DNA of 64,000 nucleotides from Ruegeria conchae (GTDB taxonomy: Bacteria > Pseudomonadota > Alphaproteobacteria > Rhodobacterales > Rhodobacteraceae). The notes beneath the pieces are model-generated. The model did not search any database and was not told the DNA's origin. It worked only from the letters and a program-made list of their open reading frames with translations. Positions 17,880 to 26,926 of the stretch are shown in pieces; the stretch's first letter is position 1, and each line of letters starts with the position of its first letter. The position numbers were made by a program, and so were the translations under genes. Location of the stretch: positions 124,001 through 188,000 of the forward strand of contig NZ_AEYW01000001.1 of assembly GCF_000192475.1 (NCBI RefSeq), in the 5' to 3' direction.

Positions 17880-17950
17880 AGCCTGCTTTGCGGACATTCG
17901 CTGCATTCGTCATTTTTGGGATTACTCAAACTCACATTTCGCGGGCAAAG
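17880..17950. repeat. Degenerate dispersed repeat, copy near 17.9 kb
   Basis: Contains GCGGACATTCGCTGCATT, the same core seen at about 19.72, 20.14, 29.64, 33.6 and 42.5 kb. Only the core is conserved in this copy. Confidence 0.4.
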
Positions 17951-18012
17951 CGCCAGTTCGTTGCCATCGCAAAGGATGCCCGCTTATCTTCACTAATCAG
18001 ACCTCGGCGAAA

Positions 18013-18963
18013 TCAAGATACGTATAGATCGATAACTCTGCGGGCCTCAGCGATCACGTCTTCTCGAAATGCGGCTGGCTCATGGACCTCGGCCTCAGAA
18101 CCCAGCGATAAAACATCACGAACGGCCTTCACTCCAACCTCCATGTGTACGTTCACAGAGAACCATCCTTTTCGTTTCGGAATCTGAACAGGCGACTGCA
18201 ATACAAAGCCCAATTCGTTTAACATGCGCAAGCCTGTTGAACTGACCCGAAGCGCGACTTGTTGAGACTTCAGCCGACGCTCGAAATCTGCGATCCAGCT
18301 GTGCCAAAAAGCGCTGACATCAAAAGTCTTCGGGCGTAAAAATGTTTCATCAAGAACCTTGATGCTCCGGACATTTGCAATCTTGTAGACACGTGGGGTT
18401 TCGAAGAGCGCGACAAGATACCAGTTTCCGGCTTTCAGGACAATCGCCAAGGGTGACACGACACGGTCCACGACACCGTTCCAGCTCTCGTATTCTATCG
18501 ACAGTCGCCTTTCATTCCACACGGCTGAGGCAACCTCAGGCACAAATGGAGCCGTGGTCTTCTTTTGATACCAACCCAGCGGATCCAACAAAAACCTCTC
18601 GGAAACAAGAATGGCCTGATCGCGCGTCGAGCCCGAGAGCGACGCCATGATTTTCAGCTCTGTCTGGCTCGCGGCTTCCAGCAAACCAAGATCATCCAAT
18701 GCGGAGCCAAGCCCCGCCAGCAGCAGGCTGCGCGCTTCATCCGCATCAAGGCCTGTCAATCGGGTTTGGTATCCATCCATCAACCGATAGCCACCGTTGC
18801 GCCCCCGCTCGGCATAAACGGGGACACCTGCGTAGCTTAGCTGATCGATGTCCCTGTGAATCGTGCGCAAGCTGACCTCAAATTCATCGGCCAATTGCTG
18901 CGCAGTCATCAGGCCGCGGGATTGAAGGCGTAACAAAATTGACAGTAAGCGAGAGGATTTCAT
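18013..18963 (-). CDS. HTH-WYL transcriptional regulator (YafY/DeoR-like)
   Basis: 316 residues: an N-terminal winged helix-turn-helix (LSILLRLQSRGLMTAQQLADE, SLRTIHRDIDQLSYAGVPVYAERGRNGGYRL) and a WYL domain around residues 140-225 (LSIEYESWNGVVDRVVSPLAIVLKAGNWYLVALFE), followed by the WCX extension. WYL proteins sense small molecules or nucleic-acid fragments. It is divergent from the DUF1579-like gene at 19045 and probably regulates it; a dyad lies between the two genes. Confidence 0.9.
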   Translation of the reverse strand: MKSSRLLSILLRLQSRGLMTAQQLADEFEVSLRTIHRDIDQLSYAGVPVYAERGRNGGYRLMDGYQTRLTGLDADEARSLLLAGLGSALDDLGLLEAASQTELKIMASLSGSTRDQAILVSERFLLDPLGWYQKKTTAPFVPEVASAVWNERRLSIEYESWNGVVDRVVSPLAIVLKAGNWYLVALFETPRVYKIANVRSIKVLDETFLRPKTFDVSAFWHSWIADFERRLKSQQVALRVSSTGLRMLNELGFVLQSPVQIPKRKGWFSVNVHMEVGVKAVRDVLSLGSEAEVHEPAAFREDVIAEARRVIDLYVS

Positions 18964-18980
18964 CGGCTCTCCGAAAAAAA

Positions 18981-19023
18981 CATGACACGTTATGTCGGGT
19001 TATTTCTCTCATAAGCTGTCATG
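18981..19023. promoter_or_regulatory. Inverted repeat between WYL regulator and DUF1579-like gene
   Basis: CATGACA at 18981-18987 and TGTCATG at 19017-19023 are exact complements 29 bp apart in the 81-bp divergent gap. This is a plausible operator for the WYL regulator, placed to control both genes. Confidence 0.4.
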
Positions 19024-19044
19024 TCACGGAAAAAAGGAGAAGCC

Positions 19045-19539
19045 ATGCACACCGATCGCGACCCCGAGGCGACAACCGCTATCCAGAATGATTTTGACTT
19101 CATGTTCGGGTCTTGGACCGTACAGCACAGACGCTTGAAGGAGCGGTTAACTGGCTGCGATGACTGGGAGGTTTTCGCAGGCCTTTCGCAAACGCAGCCA
19201 ATCCTCGCAGGCAATGGAAATGTTGAAGACAACCTTGTCGAGCTTCCCGGACAGCCTTATCGCGCCATTGCCTTGCGCAGCTTCGATCCAGGTTCAGGGG
19301 AATGGGCGATCTGGTGGCTCGACGGTAGATCGCCCCACAGGCTTGATACACCGGTAAAGGGTGCATTCACAGGAGATATCGGAGAATTTCGCGCGCATGA
19401 CGTGTTGAATGGGCAGCCCCTCATCGTCAGGTTTCTTTGGAAAAAAGGGGCGGTTCCGCGATGGGAACAAGCTTTCTCGACTGATGATGGAGCCACTTGG
19501 GAAACCAACTGGACGATGGACTTCACACCGATTGCCTGA
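19045..19539 (+). CDS. DUF1579-like hypothetical protein
   Basis: 164 residues; ATG at 19045 has AGGAG nearby, so it is preferred over an ATG eight codons upstream. The protein starts with NDFDFMFGSWTVQHRRL and has SFDPGSGEWAIWWLDGRSP and FSTDDGATWETNWTMDF, a beta-rich lipocalin-like pattern seen in DUF1579 and related proteins that are often paired with WYL or YafY regulators. No catalytic residues are evident. Function unknown. Confidence 0.75.
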   Translation: MHTDRDPEATTAIQNDFDFMFGSWTVQHRRLKERLTGCDDWEVFAGLSQTQPILAGNGNVEDNLVELPGQPYRAIALRSFDPGSGEWAIWWLDGRSPHRLDTPVKGAFTGDIGEFRAHDVLNGQPLIVRFLWKKGAVPRWEQAFSTDDGATWETNWTMDFTPIA

Positions 19540-19569
19540 CGAAAGACCGAGTTCTGTGGGATAACGGAC

Positions 19570-19770
19570 TTTGAAACCGAGCGCAGCATCGGTCAATCTG
19601 GGCTCTCTATTTCCGCGGGGACAATTGCAGCATTGGCGATATTGGGTCGTGCCGAAGCTTTCGAGGACGGCCCATTGCTGCCATTGTCCGAGGATTATCG
19701 ATGCTGCAGTGCGGCCCGTCGGAGGAGACATTCGCTGCAAGCGCAAAGCCGGAAGGCCAAACGAGGTCTG
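19570..19770. repeat. Degenerate dispersed repeat, copy near 19.6 kb
   Basis: Contains GCGCAGCATCGGTCAA, GGGCTCT, then GATGCTGCAGTGCGGCCCGT and GGAGACATTCGCTGCAAGCG. The same order of blocks occurs in the copy at 42.4 kb (GCGCAGCATCGGCCAA, GGGCTCT, GAGACATTCGC). Confidence 0.5.
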
Positions 19771-20084
19771 GACCGCGGACGAAGCTGCATTTGAACTTCA
19801 TTTGATCAATGTCGGCTAAGCGGCAACGGAGGAACGCAGCTTGATGCTTTGCCCTCCGATACTGCTACCAACGTTGAAGTTGCTGGCAGCCTGGCAAGTA
19901 TAGTAGTCAGCAACAGCGATTTCGGCTTCTTGATGTTGACCCTGAAAACAGATGGTAGCTGGTCGATGGACGCAATAGATGCAGAGGGGAAAACCCGGAA
20001 TCGATGCCGTCTTATAGGGCGTAAGCTTTCTTGCGAATGACGCAAACTGAGTGTCGCTTGAAAGGTTTCGTTGCCGTCACTTGC

Positions 20085-20175
20085 GGCTCAAAGCGACCCT
20101 TGAATCGATAGTGGCGATGCTGCGTCTGTAACCCGTATTGCCGACATTCGCTGCAACTGCATTTTTCGTAATTGT
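20085..20175. repeat. Degenerate dispersed repeat, copy near 20.1 kb
   Basis: Contains GCGATGCTGCGTCTGTAACC and GCCGACATTCGCTGCAACTG, the core of the family. Less well conserved than the copies at 29.6 and 33.5 kb. Confidence 0.4.
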
Positions 20176-20246
20176 GCACGTTCACGTACTTCAAACAATT
20201 CAGTCAGCGCTTGATCAGCAAAAAGTGTGTGCCAAGGTGTAACTTC

Positions 20247-20390
20247 TCATCGCGGCCATGGTTTGGCGCCCGCTGCCTCCCACTTGGGAAATTGCTGCCG
20301 CAACCCCCTGCCGGGCAGTGGATGATGGGCGCGGATCACGGTGCTGTCGATCATATGCAGGTTGTGAGGAACGGCTTCGCTTTGGTTCAA
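20247..20390 (-). pseudogene. Transposase fragment, probably IS5-type
   Basis: Reading leftward, the frame gives HNLHMIDSTVIRAHHPLPG, which matches the DDE-motif neighbourhood (xxIDSTxxRAH) of IS5-family transposases, then degenerates and stops at 20247-20249. There is no start, no terminal inverted repeat and no other transposase motif. It is a relic if the match is real; the diagnostic part is only about ten residues. Confidence 0.35.
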
Positions 20391-20514
20391 AGTATCCATG
20401 TTCGACTCCCATAGCAGGGCTCACAAGTACAGACCTGACAACACCGTTTCGGCGGATCAACAATTTTGCGCAAAACCGCTTGACTGGGAAGGCCCCGTTA
20501 CCGAAATCCTAACC

Positions 20515-20967
20515 CTAGCCGACGTGTTGCTCGGCGACGATTTCCCCAAATCTGTCGAAAAACTTGGCTGAAAGTTTTTTTGCAGTCCCTGCAATCAACC
20601 GGCTGCCCAATTGCGCTATTTTCCCGCCGATTGTGACCTTGGCACTATAGGATAAAACCGTTTCCTCGCCCTCAGTGCTAAGACGGACATCCGCTCCCCC
20701 TTTGGCAAAGCCTGCAGCGCCACCTTTTCCTTCACCAGTCAGGGAAAACTCATCCGGAGCTTTGGAGTTGTCCAACGTCACTTCGCCGCTGAACCGAGCC
20801 TTGACCGGGCCGATTTTGAGCACAACTTTGGCCTCCAAGTGCTCGGGAGAATGCTGGATCAATTCCTCACAACCGGGAATGCACTCACGCAACACATCCG
20901 GATCATTTAGCGCTCGATACACGACGTCACGCGGAGCAGAGATACGGATTTCGTCATTTAGTTCCAT
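20515..20967 (-). CDS. coxG: CoxG family protein (SRPBCC fold)
   Basis: 150 residues of the CoxG/SRPBCC family: MELNDEIRISAPRDVVYRAL, DPDVLRECIPGCEEL, EAKVVLKIGPVKARFSGEV and the glycine-rich FSLTGEGKGGAAGFAKGGADV. CoxG is thought to help attach CO dehydrogenase to the cytoplasmic membrane and couple it to the respiratory chain. Last gene of the cox operon, 106 bp after coxF; a 36-codon frame fills most of that gap. Confidence 0.9.
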   Translation of the reverse strand: MELNDEIRISAPRDVVYRALNDPDVLRECIPGCEELIQHSPEHLEAKVVLKIGPVKARFSGEVTLDNSKAPDEFSLTGEGKGGAAGFAKGGADVRLSTEGEETVLSYSAKVTIGGKIAQLGSRLIAGTAKKLSAKFFDRFGEIVAEQHVG

Positions 20968-20982
20968 TTGAGAGTCCTTTAC

Positions 20983-21093
20983 TCAACAGCATCTTGGGAA
21001 AACGCGAAGTGCGGTCTCGGTCGCCTCTTCCGGGGTCTGTTCCTGCTTCACAGTCCGAAGGGATTGCAACCATCTACGCCATTTTTTCATCAT
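20983..21093 (-). CDS. Small ORF between coxF and coxG
   Basis: A 36-codon frame begins at ATG 21093, seven bases after AGGAG, overlaps the end of coxF by 20 nt and ends 15 bp before coxG. The product is basic (MMKKWRRWLQSL at the start) and ends in FPRCC. The strong ribosome-binding site and snug fit in the operon argue that it is translated, either as a real small protein or as a coupling peptide for coxG. No family is recognised; conservation in other cox operons would decide. Confidence 0.45.
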   Translation of the reverse strand: MMKKWRRWLQSLRTVKQEQTPEEATETALRVFPRCC

Positions 21094-21886
21094 GCGACGT
21101 CTCCTCGGAATTGTCTGAATTCCGCCAGAGGATGATCTCTGCGAGGATCGACAGGGCGATTTCGTGCGGGTCGATTCCATGGATATCCAGACCGGCCGGT
21201 GACTTGAGCCGACTGGTTTGCTCAGCGGTCAATCCCTGCGCTTCCAACCTCTCGCACAACACCTTGGCCTTGCGGTGGCTCGCGACCATCGAAACGCGTC
21301 GTGCTGGTGATTCAAGCGCAGATTTCAGCGCTGCGCCATCGCCCTTCCCTTGTGAGGCGACCACCGCGAAATCGCGTGGTTCAACCCCCAATGCGTTTAG
21401 GTCATTTGGATCAAAACCGATGAATTCCACCGAGCTTTCGGAACCTTCAGGCAAACAAACACGCAACCCGATCAGCGCCGCGTGCGCGGCAAGCGCGTTT
21501 GCAATCGGAGATTCTCCGAAAATGATCAAGCGCGGGGCGTGCTGATAGGGTTCGATCAGCAAATCGACCGTTCCGCCCGAAGGACAACCGCTTTTGAAGG
21601 TCTCAACACCATCCGGGTCTGTCATCGCCACTACCTTGTCTGAAGGTTTCACGCGGATCATTTTCGGAGTTCCACCCGCAAGTGCCTCCTGCGCCGATGT
21701 GCGTACAACGCGCTGCACGCACGCTCCGCCCAGATGCCCCAAAATACAGCCGTCCCGCATGATCACGGCCTTGCCACCTGCCTTGGCCGAAGTTGCGTCG
21801 GCAGTGCGAAGGACCGTTGCCACGCAAAAGGCATCGCCCTTTTTGCGCAACTCCTCAATCTTGTCGAAAATGTCGAAACCTGCCAT
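21074..21886 (-). CDS. coxF: XdhC/CoxF family molybdenum-cofactor maturation protein
   Basis: 270 residues: the N-terminal XdhC/CoxI domain (VLRTADATSAKAGGKAVI, GHLGGACVQRVV) and a C-terminal Rossmann domain (PRLIIFGESPIANALAAHA, later RVSMVASHRKA, SPAGLDIHG). XdhC proteins bind molybdopterin cytosine dinucleotide or guide sulfuration and insertion of the cofactor. CoxF is reported to be needed for the copper-sulfur part of the CoxL active site. It follows coxE by 12 bp. Confidence 0.9.
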   Translation of the reverse strand: MAGFDIFDKIEELRKKGDAFCVATVLRTADATSAKAGGKAVIMRDGCILGHLGGACVQRVVRTSAQEALAGGTPKMIRVKPSDKVVAMTDPDGVETFKSGCPSGGTVDLLIEPYQHAPRLIIFGESPIANALAAHAALIGLRVCLPEGSESSVEFIGFDPNDLNALGVEPRDFAVVASQGKGDGAALKSALESPARRVSMVASHRKAKVLCERLEAQGLTAEQTSRLKSPAGLDIHGIDPHEIALSILAEIILWRNSDNSEETSHDEKMA

Positions 21887-21898
21887 CGACGTGTCCTT

Positions 21899-23086
21899 TC
21901 ACAGTTTTCGGAATTTGGGTTCCAACGCCGCCAGCGCGTCGAGCGTGTTGGCCGGTAGGTGCGCATCCAGATAAGGTTCTGCTGCCTGCATAGCGGCGGC
22001 AATGGGCTGATAGTTTTTCCATCCTTTAAGAGGATTCAGCCAAACAATCCGCCGCGCCTTGCGCCGAATCCGAGCCAGAGCATCTGCCAGGGCCTCAGGC
22101 GACTCGCTGCAATAACCGTCTGAGAGGATCAATACGATCGTCCGCCCGTTCAATGCACGGGCACCGTATCCGTTCAGAAACCTCTCAAGGCTTCCCGAGA
22201 TGTCTGTCCCACCGCCGAACCCTTCGGCCATGAGTGATAACCGACCGGCTGCGCGCAGCGTGTCATGATCGCGCAGCGCATCAGTCACCCGCATCAAACG
22301 GGTGTGAAAGAGATAGGCGTCCGCCTCTGTTCCACTGCCGATCAGACCTTTGAGGAAGGCTAGAAAAACCCGCGAATAGACCGTCATCGATCCACTAACA
22401 TCGCACAACGCCACAATCCGCAATGGGCGCGGCGGACGGGCGCGACGGTACAGGTCCATTGGTTCTCCGCCCCGCGCAAGGCTGGCCCGCTGTATGCGAC
22501 GCATGTCCAAAGCAGGTCCTCGCAGCGCCTGTTTGCGCCGACGCGAGCGCCGGTCGCGGATAGCGCGCGCGATGGCCGTTGCGGCTTGTTCGGCCTGGCG
22601 CAGCGCATCTTCATCCATCAACTCGCGCAAATCCCGGCGCGACAGGTTGGCCGTACGGGTCGCAATCAGCTTCCCGTCTCTCCCCAAAGCCTCCCCATCG
22701 CCGGTATCAGGTGCGGCGGCCTGATCCGTGCCGGTCTCGGTTTTCTGAGCATCCTGGCTCTCTTGCTGCCAGATCATCGGCTTGGCGGATTGAACCCGCA
22801 CATGCGCGGTTTGGGCAGTTCCCGTGCGTTGCTTGCCGGTGTTGAACCAATAGGCTTCGAACAGGTCATCGAACCGCCGCCAATCGTCGGCGTCGCCGGC
22901 CAGCAACACGCAAAGTGCCTGCTGGGCCTGTCTGACATCCGTCGCCTCAACCGCCGCCAGCGCGGCCAATGCATCCCCCGTTTCAGCCGGCCCGACGCGC
23001 AGTCCGTTCATACGCAAATGCGCGATGAAAGCGGACATTCTTTCCGACAAACCAGATGCGCGTGCGGGGAACCGGGTGACCTGCAT
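21899..23086 (-). CDS. coxE: CoxE, von Willebrand A-domain protein
   Basis: 395 residues. The C-terminal half is a VWA domain with an intact MIDAS: DVSGSMTVYS, GGGTDI and LSDGYCSE. The N-terminal half is the helical CoxE region (MSAFIAHLRMNGLRVGP, FEAYWF). ATG at 23086 overlaps the coxD stop by one base; an in-frame upstream ATG inside coxD is not used. CoxD and CoxE work as an AAA+/VWA pair in maturing the Cu-S-Mo site of CoxL. Confidence 0.92.
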   Translation of the reverse strand: MQVTRFPARASGLSERMSAFIAHLRMNGLRVGPAETGDALAALAAVEATDVRQAQQALCVLLAGDADDWRRFDDLFEAYWFNTGKQRTGTAQTAHVRVQSAKPMIWQQESQDAQKTETGTDQAAAPDTGDGEALGRDGKLIATRTANLSRRDLRELMDEDALRQAEQAATAIARAIRDRRSRRRKQALRGPALDMRRIQRASLARGGEPMDLYRRARPPRPLRIVALCDVSGSMTVYSRVFLAFLKGLIGSGTEADAYLFHTRLMRVTDALRDHDTLRAAGRLSLMAEGFGGGTDISGSLERFLNGYGARALNGRTIVLILSDGYCSESPEALADALARIRRKARRIVWLNPLKGWKNYQPIAAAMQAAEPYLDAHLPANTLDALAALEPKFRKL

Positions 23087-23952
23087 CACGCCACCTTTCC
23101 GATCAGGCGATCCGTCACCTCGGGCGGAGCAGCGTCGTAGTCGGCAGCGGTTTTCAGAAGGCAAACAAGGGTCGCCTGAACCTCTTCGCGGGACTGCGCC
23201 ATGTCGTTTACACCCAGCCCCGAAAGGGCCGCCGCCCAGTCCAACATTTCGGCAATGCCAGGGGTCTTCTCCAAGTCTTCTTTGCGCAGCGCCTGCACAA
23301 CGCCAACAATCTGGCGCGCCAACAGCCCTTCAACTTCGGGCATGCGGGCTTTCAGGATCGCCATTTCCGTTTCACGCGATGGGTAGTCAAGGAAACTATA
23401 CAGGCAACGACGCCGCAGTGCGTCCGAAAGATCCCGCGTCCCATTCGCCGTCAGGATCACGATGGGCCGCGAACGCGCCTTGATGGTGCCAAGCTCGGGG
23501 ATGGTGATCTGAAAGTCCGACAAAATCTCAAGCAGATAGGCCTCAAACTCCTCATCCGCCCGGTCGATTTCATCGATCAGAAGAACAGGTGGTTCTTCTT
23601 CGCTGATCGCTTCTAGTAAAGGTCGCTTCAGCAAATAGTCATCAGTGAATAGCTGGGCCTCCCTGGTGCCACCCTGTGCCTCGCTTGCACGAATAGCCAG
23701 CAACTGGCGCTGGTAATTCCATTCATATATCGCGTGGCTGGCATCCAACCCTTCGTAGCATTGCAACCGGATCAACCGCGCCGCGCGTTGTGCCGCCAAC
23801 GCCTTTGCAACCTCTGTTTTTCCGACCCCTGCTGGCCCTTCCAACAGTAGCGGACGCCCAAGCAACTGCGCCAGATGAAGCGCCATCGCCAATCGGTCAT
23901 CGGCAACGTAGCCCACCTCGGCCAAGCCTTGCTGAATGTGCTGCAAGCTCAT
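23086..23952 (-). CDS. coxD: CoxD, MoxR-type AAA+ ATPase
   Basis: 288 residues with Walker A GPAGVGKTEVAKAL around residue 39, Walker B VLLIDEIDRADEEFEAYLLE, sensor 1 in IVILTANGTRDLSDALRRR and a helical lid. CoxD is a membrane-associated AAA+ chaperone shown in Oligotropha to be required for sulfuration of the active site. Overlaps coxE by one base, consistent with a 1:1 complex. Confidence 0.92.
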   Translation of the reverse strand: MSLQHIQQGLAEVGYVADDRLAMALHLAQLLGRPLLLEGPAGVGKTEVAKALAAQRAARLIRLQCYEGLDASHAIYEWNYQRQLLAIRASEAQGGTREAQLFTDDYLLKRPLLEAISEEEPPVLLIDEIDRADEEFEAYLLEILSDFQITIPELGTIKARSRPIVILTANGTRDLSDALRRRCLYSFLDYPSRETEMAILKARMPEVEGLLARQIVGVVQALRKEDLEKTPGIAEMLDWAAALSGLGVNDMAQSREEVQATLVCLLKTAADYDAAPPEVTDRLIGKVA

Positions 23953-24005
23953 GCAATTCTCCCGGATTGCCGCCGCGCCGTATTCCAGCGCGGCAGCTTT
24001 TCCTG

Positions 24006-26423
24006 TTAGCCGTGCATTCCCAGACCGTTGGCGATCTTCCAGATACGCCAGTGGTCATGCGGCATGTGGCTCTGAACAAGGCCAAACGGACGGAAGGCAT
24101 CATGCACCGCGTTCGAGAACGCAGGAACGCCACCGACATTCGGGCTTTCGCCAACGCCTTTTGCACCGATCGGGTGGTGCGGAGACGGCGTCACCGTGTG
24201 ATCGGTGGTGTAGTTGGGCGTCTCCCAGGCGGTGGGCAAGAAGAAGTCCATCAACGTACCGGTCTTGACGTTACCCATCTCATCATACGCGATTTCCTGA
24301 CCCATAGCGATTGCCAGAGCCTCGGTCACGCCGCCATGGACCTGACCCTCGATGATCATGGGGTTGATCCGGGTCCCGCAATCGTCCAGCGCATAGAACT
24401 GCCGGACCTCCCATTCGCCGGTATCGACGTCGATTTCCATGACGCAGATATAGGCCCCGAATGGGTAGGTCATGTTCGGCGGGTCATAGTAGCTTACGGC
24501 CTCCAGACCGGGTTCCAGCCCCGGAATCGCCTGATTATATGCGGCAAAGGCGATTTCTTTCATCGTCTTGAACCGCTCAGGCGCACCTTTGACCGAGAAC
24601 CGATCCACGTCCCATTCGACATCGTCGTCGTGGACTTCAAGCAAGTAAGCCGCGATCATCTGCGCCTTGGCACGGATTTTGCGGGCGGCCATCGCCGTTG
24701 CCGCACCGGCCACAGGTGTCGAACGAGACCCATAGGTGCCAAGCCCATAGGGCGCGGTATCAGTGTCGCCTTCTTCCAGCGTGATGTCATCGGCAGGCAG
24801 GCCGATCTCGCTGGCGATAATCTGGGCGAAGGTCGTTGCATGACCCTGCCCCTGACTGATCGTCCCCAACCGTGCGATGGCGGAACCCGTCGGGTGAATC
24901 CGGATTTCGCATGAGTCGAACATTCCCAATCCAAGGATATCGCAGTTCTTGACCGGTCCAGCCCCGACGATTTCGGTGAAATGCGTCAGGCCGACGCCCA
25001 GCAGTTTGCGGGTCCTTCCGGCTTTGAAGTCCTCGATCCGTTGCGCCTGTTCCGCCCGCAGACCTTCATAGTCGACAGCTTTCAGCGCCTTGTCCCAAGC
25101 GGTGTGGTAATCGCCAGAGTCATACTCCCATCCCAGCGCTGACTGATACGGGAACTGATCTTTGCGGATAAAGTTGATCCGGCGCAACTCGGCCGCGTCC
25201 ATGTTCAGCTTGATGGCCAGTACCTCGATCATCCGTTCGATGAAATATGCGGCCTCTGTCACCCGGAACGAACAACGATATGCAACACCGCCCGGTGCCT
25301 TGTTGGTGTAAACCCCATCCACAGCCAGATAAGCAGTTGGGATGTCATATGACCCGGTGCAGATGTTCATGAAACCAGCCGGAAATTTGGTCGGGTCGGC
25401 ACAGGCGTCAAATCCACCATGATCCGCTGTTGTATGGCACCAGAGACCAGTGATCTTGCCATCCTTGGTCGCAGCTATCTTGCCCTGCATCCAGTAATCG
25501 CGGGCAAAGGCGGTGGACATAAGGTTTTCCATCCGGTTCTCGACCCATTTCACCGGCTGGCCGGTGACAATCGAGGCGACGACCGAGCAGACATAGCCCG
25601 CATAGGCGCCAACCTTGTTGCCAAAGCCACCACCGATATCAGGGCTTATCACCCGGATATTGTGCTCGGCCAGACCCGAGATTAGCGACACAACAGTCCG
25701 GATCGCGTGGGGGGCCTGGAAGGTGCCATACAGCGTCAACTTGCCGGTCACCTTATCCATCGAGGCAACACAGCCGCAGGTCTCCAGCGGGCAGGGATGG
25801 GTCCGATGGTAATAAACCATCTCTTCGGCCACAACATCGGCCTCGCCCAGAACGGCTTCGGTCGCGTCCTTGTCGCCTTGCTCCCACGTGAAAATGTGGT
25901 TGTGGTGTTTGCGCGGGCCATGCGCGCCCTCGGTCTGACCCGCAAGGTCTTCACGCAAAACTACGTCCGATTTCAACGCCTCGAACGGGTCGGTCAGGAC
26001 CGGCAGTTCTTCGTAGTCGACCTCAACCAGCTCTGCCGCATCGGCAGCGATGTACCGATTTTCGGCGACGACATAGGCAACTTCCTGACCTTGGAACAGA
26101 ACCTTACCATCGGCCAGAACCATCTGCTTGTCACCTGCCAGCGTCGGCATCCAGTGCAAACCCAGCGGAGCCAGATCCTCGGCTGTCAACACAGCAACAA
26201 CGCCGGGCACGGCCAATGCGGCCTCTTTGTTCACATTGACAACGCGGGCATGGGCATAAGGCGAGCGGACGAAAGCGCCAAACAGCATCCCATCCAGCTT
26301 GATGTCGTCGACATAGTTGCCCTTGCCTTGGGTAAAGCGCACATCCTCGACGCGTTTGCGCGAGCTTCCCATCCCTTTGAGATTGGCGGCGCGTTCTCCG
26401 GGGGTCATGGTTTGTTCGTTCAT
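24006..26423 (-). CDS. coxL: Carbon monoxide dehydrogenase large subunit, form I (molybdenum)
   Basis: 805 residues of the xanthine oxidase molybdopterin family. The decisive element is AYRCSFR at about residues 381-387, with the copper-binding cysteine at 384; this AYxCSFR loop defines form I aerobic CO dehydrogenase and is absent from form II and other hydroxylases. GGGFGNK (264-270) binds cofactor and [11 protein letters not shown] near the end carries the catalytic glutamate. The start codon overlaps coxS stop by 4 nt. CoxL oxidises CO to CO2 at a Mo-S-Cu centre in the cytoplasm, passing electrons through CoxS and CoxM. Confidence 0.97.
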   Translation of the reverse strand: MNEQTMTPGERAANLKGMGSSRKRVEDVRFTQGKGNYVDDIKLDGMLFGAFVRSPYAHARVVNVNKEAALAVPGVVAVLTAEDLAPLGLHWMPTLAGDKQMVLADGKVLFQGQEVAYVVAENRYIAADAAELVEVDYEELPVLTDPFEALKSDVVLREDLAGQTEGAHGPRKHHNHIFTWEQGDKDATEAVLGEADVVAEEMVYYHRTHPCPLETCGCVASMDKVTGKLTLYGTFQAPHAIRTVVSLISGLAEHNIRVISPDIGGGFGNKVGAYAGYVCSVVASIVTGQPVKWVENRMENLMSTAFARDYWMQGKIAATKDGKITGLWCHTTADHGGFDACADPTKFPAGFMNICTGSYDIPTAYLAVDGVYTNKAPGGVAYRCSFRVTEAAYFIERMIEVLAIKLNMDAAELRRINFIRKDQFPYQSALGWEYDSGDYHTAWDKALKAVDYEGLRAEQAQRIEDFKAGRTRKLLGVGLTHFTEIVGAGPVKNCDILGLGMFDSCEIRIHPTGSAIARLGTISQGQGHATTFAQIIASEIGLPADDITLEEGDTDTAPYGLGTYGSRSTPVAGAATAMAARKIRAKAQMIAAYLLEVHDDDVEWDVDRFSVKGAPERFKTMKEIAFAAYNQAIPGLEPGLEAVSYYDPPNMTYPFGAYICVMEIDVDTGEWEVRQFYALDDCGTRINPMIIEGQVHGGVTEALAIAMGQEIAYDEMGNVKTGTLMDFFLPTAWETPNYTTDHTVTPSPHHPIGAKGVGESPNVGGVPAFSNAVHDAFRPFGLVQSHMPHDHWRIWKIANGLGMHG

Positions 26424-26914
26424 TCCGCGGCCTCCTTCTGAGCGTTCAGCATCTCAGCCGAGGCGGAGATCGCTTTGACGATGTTCTGATACCCGGTACA
26501 GCGACAGAGGTTCCCCGCCATACCAAAGCGGATTTCTTCCTCGGTCGGATTCGGGTTTTCCTGCAACAGGCGATGCGCGCGGGTGATCATGCCCGGCGTG
26601 CAGAAGCCGCATTGCAGCCCGTGATGTTCGCGGAACATTTCCTGCAGAACGCCAAGGCTGCCATCGTCATTGGTCAGTCCTTCGACAGTGGTAATATCGG
26701 CTCCGTTCACCTGCGCCACGAAGGTGGTGCAGGATTTGACCGACTTACCGTCGATATCCACGGTGCAGGCACCGCAATGGCTGGTCTCGCACCCGATATG
26801 AGGGCCGGTGATTTTCAGATCTTCCCGCAGGAAGTGGATCAACAGCGTGCGCGGCTCGGCCAGACCCTCGACTTCTTTTCCGTTCACGGTGAGTTTGACG
26901 TGCATTTTTGACAT
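26420..26914 (-). CDS. coxS: Carbon monoxide dehydrogenase small iron-sulfur subunit
   Basis: 164 residues with two [2Fe-2S] clusters: plant ferredoxin-type [15 protein letters not shown] plus the later KSC, and the helical-domain cluster [10 protein letters not shown] with [11 protein letters not shown]. It relays electrons from the molybdenum site of CoxL to the FAD of CoxM. Translationally coupled to coxL and 12 bp after coxM, the standard M-S-L order of form I operons. Confidence 0.96.
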   Translation of the reverse strand: MSKMHVKLTVNGKEVEGLAEPRTLLIHFLREDLKITGPHIGCETSHCGACTVDIDGKSVKSCTTFVAQVNGADITTVEGLTNDDGSLGVLQEMFREHHGLQCGFCTPGMITRAHRLLQENPNPTEEEIRFGMAGNLCRCTGYQNIVKAISASAEMLNAQKEAAE

Positions 26915-26926
26915 TGGTTCCTCCCC

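Larger units (their letters stand above)
17251..18012. other. Gene-poor stretch with decayed sequence
   Basis: No intact gene. Contents are a probable enolase-superfamily tail fragment (17641-17793) and a short repeat-like piece around 17885-17950 (GCGGACATTCGCTGCATT). The rest (17290-17640) has open minus-strand segments but no recognisable protein. Confidence 0.6.
19540..20514. other. Gene-poor stretch with repeat copies and IS debris
   Basis: No intact gene in 975 bp. It holds two degenerate dispersed-repeat copies (about 19570-19770 and 20085-20175), a minus-strand transposase-like fragment (20247-20390), and a plus-strand frame open from at least 19801 to a stop at 20038-20040 whose product (SIVVSNSDFGFLMLTLK, later DGSWSMDAIDAEGKTR) looks protein-like but has no ribosome site and is not recognised. 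Confidence 0.6.

Noticed and set aside
23790..24914. 374-codon plus-strand open frame
   Set aside because: Antisense to coxD and coxL, which have clear motifs and operon structure; the product has no recognisable fold and is caused by high GC.
24006..26423. Possibility that CoxL is a form II or xanthine dehydrogenase-type enzyme
   Set aside because: The AYRCSFR loop with the copper Cys is specific to form I, and the CoxDEFG set is present.
25707..26441. 244-codon plus-strand frame
   Set aside because: Antisense to coxL; no ribosome site or family.
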